A stretch of DNA of 34,267 nt, taken from Clostridia bacterium. GTDB taxonomy: Bacteria; Bacillota; Clostridia; Oscillospirales; CAG-272. The position numbers were made by a program, and so were the translations under genes. The notes beneath the pieces were generated by a model that was not told the origin of the DNA, did no database searches, and worked only from the letters and a program-made list of their open reading frames with translations. The stretch lies in contig JAFYPJ010000118.1 of NCBI GenBank assembly GCA_017547545.1, positions 1 through 34,267 of the forward strand, read 5' to 3'. Shown here in pieces: positions 32,941-34,267 of this stretch (positions are counted from its first letter, which is position 1; every line of letters begins with the position of its first letter).

Positions 32941-34260
32941 ATGAACAAGAAATATATATTTCATGCTATTGGATTGGTTCTTGCGCTCATATCCCTTATT
33001 CCCCCGTTACCGGGTGTATTAAAATTCATCCTCGCACTTCTCCCCTTATTTGCATACACCGCAGAAATCATATTGTTATATCTGAAAAAAATAAGCAAAA
33101 AGAATTTTATAAATGAATATGCAAGCGCGTTGCTTGGTATTGTAATCATAATTTGCATGGGAAAAATATCCCTGGCAGCGTTAACGGTAATTATTTTTTC
33201 TGCACTGACATCCATATATAAAGACGCAACTAAAAAATCCTACGAACGAATTGAATATTACACCTGTGTATTCCCAAAAAAGGCAAAGATCATCTCTAAC
33301 GATGCATTTAAAAACATTCCCGCTTCTCAGATAAAAAGCGGAGAAAATGTTATAGTTAAGGAAGGTGATATCATTCCCTGTGACGGTTATGTTTTGCACG
33401 GCGCCGCCCTTGTTGATTACACAAATCTTTTTGGTGAAACAAAGCCTTCCCAGGCCGGTGTAGGACAAAGCTGCTATTCAGGCGGTATCATTCAAAACGG
33501 TTCAATTACCATCAAGGCGGCAAATGATTCTCAAAACTCTCTTGCATATTCGCTTGAGCAAAGAACAAAAAGTGCCCGCCGTCCCTCCCCCTTACAGGAA
33601 AAGATCTCACTTATCTCAAAAATAGCCCAGATAGGATTTATTGTAATCGGTTTATTTTTATCCCTTATCTATCTTATCGCAACAAGGGATTACAGATATT
33701 CAATGAATATTTTTGCTGTAGCTGCATTTGCTTCCTCAACACTTGTTTTCACAAAGGTACTACCCCTCCTTTATTACAGCTCTCTGCTTAATGCAAGAAG
33801 CAGCGGCGGTATGCTTACCTCCTGTGAAGCATTGGAAAAATTAGCAAATGTGCAAACCTTTGCACCAAACGAAAATCTTACTCACAGCGATATAGAAAGC
33901 ATTGAACAAACGGGTATAGTTGCTGCAAAAAGCGCAGCAGGAAAAACCGATGCCGGTCTTTTCAGAAATAAGAATTCTCTTTTGACAGCAAATAAGGATA
34001 CCTTTAAAATAGCTTTAGGATTCACAACAAAATATGCAGACCTTTGCATTTTAGACGGTAACGCAAAAAAATGCGCCAATATTGTCCGTACCGCCCGTGC
34101 GGCCCGTGCAATATTCCTTGAAAATACTGCGATATTTATAATCGGAAAGCTTTTGATATTTGCTTTGCTGTTCTTATTAAAGCTCAACCCTGTATTTGCG
34201 GTAATTATTGACTTTGCCGTTTGGTTTGCATGTCTTATCAATTCAACCAAATACAATTAA
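32941..34260 (+). CDS. Reduced P1B-type ATPase homologue lacking P- and N-domains
   Basis: This 439-residue protein follows the heavy-metal pump plan with the catalytic head removed. It has four N-terminal helices (about 7-95), an actuator domain (about 105-200) with KEGDIIPCDG (140-149) and FGET (164-167) in place of TGES, two helices (about 228-280), a remnant (about 300-388), and two final helices (about 391-436). Aligned by eye, CPC is replaced by Ser266-Thr-Leu268 and DKTGT by Asn310 onward, and the next about 80 residues replace the normal roughly 250-residue P and N domains. Lys403 and Asp424 match the M5 Lys and M6 Asp of Zn/Cd/Pb pumps. AGAGG stands 8 nt before the ATG. It cannot hydrolyse ATP in the usual way. 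Confidence 0.82.
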   Translation: MNKKYIFHAIGLVLALISLIPPLPGVLKFILALLPLFAYTAEIILLYLKKISKKNFINEYASALLGIVIIICMGKISLAALTVIIFSALTSIYKDATKKSYERIEYYTCVFPKKAKIISNDAFKNIPASQIKSGENVIVKEGDIIPCDGYVLHGAALVDYTNLFGETKPSQAGVGQSCYSGGIIQNGSITIKAANDSQNSLAYSLEQRTKSARRPSPLQEKISLISKIAQIGFIVIGLFLSLIYLIATRDYRYSMNIFAVAAFASSTLVFTKVLPLLYYSSLLNARSSGGMLTSCEALEKLANVQTFAPNENLTHSDIESIEQTGIVAAKSAAGKTDAGLFRNKNSLLTANKDTFKIALGFTTKYADLCILDGNAKKCANIVRTARAARAIFLENTAIFIIGKLLIFALLFLLKLNPVFAVIIDFAVWFACLINSTKYN

Positions 34261-34267
34261 AAATCGA

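Noticed and set aside
32941..34260. Frameshifted or split P1B ATPase with the missing part downstream
   Set aside because: The terminal helices with Lys403 and Asp424 are in the same frame after the deletion point, and the frame ends normally at 34260. The catalytic head is absent internally and not displaced.
1..34267. Mobile element, prophage or integrated island
   Set aside because: No transposase, integrase, phage structural gene, direct-repeat target duplication or attL/attR pair at the tRNA-Gln gene was seen. The gene content is mostly housekeeping.

Overview
The window looks like a chromosomal segment of a Gram-positive anaerobe of the class Clostridia, probably a gut-type, Oscillospirales-like lineage (inference). 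The supporting markers are a tryptophan T-box riboswitch, an ECF transporter module (ecfA1-ecfA2-ecfT) followed by truA, DUF951 and YfhO proteins, an archaeal-type ProRS, SLH-anchored secreted proteins, a BspA-like LRR lipoprotein, and A/T-rich sigma-A promoters with strong Shine-Dalgarno sites. I see no integrase, transposase, phage gene or CRISPR array.

Layout. 1-1.65 kb (+): a DUF4363-like membrane protein, then a phosphoribosyltransferase and inorganic pyrophosphatase operon, closed by a bidirectional terminator. 1.65-17.8 kb (-): one long, tightly packed gene string read from a promoter at 17782-17810. Its order is ruvC, ruvA, ruvB, a class I rRNA-type methyltransferase, ecfA1, ecfA2, ecfT, truA, a DUF5711-like propeller protein, a CvpA-like protein, a zinc-finger Clp ATPase (ClpE/ClpC type), a degenerate P2-type ATPase, a GNAT acetyltransferase, and a secreted CHAP/SH3/InlB-repeat/SLH protein. 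17.9-24.1 kb (+): DUF951, YfhO, proS (with a perfect consensus promoter inside the end of yfhO) and a BspA-like lipoprotein. 24.15-24.35 kb: tRNA-Gln(UUG) with its own consensus promoter, then two hairpins. 24.4-28.06 kb (-): an SLH-GH18 secreted glycosidase and an MsbA-type ABC exporter. 28.06-28.37 kb: a dense array of small hairpins joined by ATATCGC/GCGATAT spacers. 28.4-30.44 kb (-): a Trp T-box, a possible 11-codon leader ORF, a NUDIX hydrolase and a stand-alone trpB. 30.45-31.35 kb (-): an EamA transporter. 31.43-34.26 kb (+): an HD phosphohydrolase, an S51-type peptidase, and a heavily reduced P1B-type ATPase.

The least ordinary content is a pair of P-type ATPase relatives that both appear catalytically dead. 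The 918-residue protein at 4373-7129 keeps the full P2 architecture, but Pro replaces the phosphorylated Asp and the TGES, TGD and GDGxND motifs are altered. The 439-residue protein at 32941-34260 keeps the eight-helix P1B membrane plan and the actuator domain but lacks almost the whole phosphorylation and nucleotide-binding unit. Both are intact reading frames with good ribosome-binding sites, which argues for retained non-pumping roles over simple decay. The hairpin array in the trpB 3' region and the Trp T-box/NUDIX/trpB arrangement are the next most interesting items.

How the genes work together. The long minus-strand string mixes recombination (RuvABC), vitamin uptake energising (EcfAAT), tRNA and rRNA modification (TruA, methyltransferase), protein quality control (Clp ATPase) and envelope functions. 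This is a housekeeping conglomerate more than a single pathway. The two SLH proteins and the BspA lipoprotein imply an S-layer-like or secondary-polymer-anchored surface. All assignments rest on reading motifs by eye; no database search or structure prediction was run.
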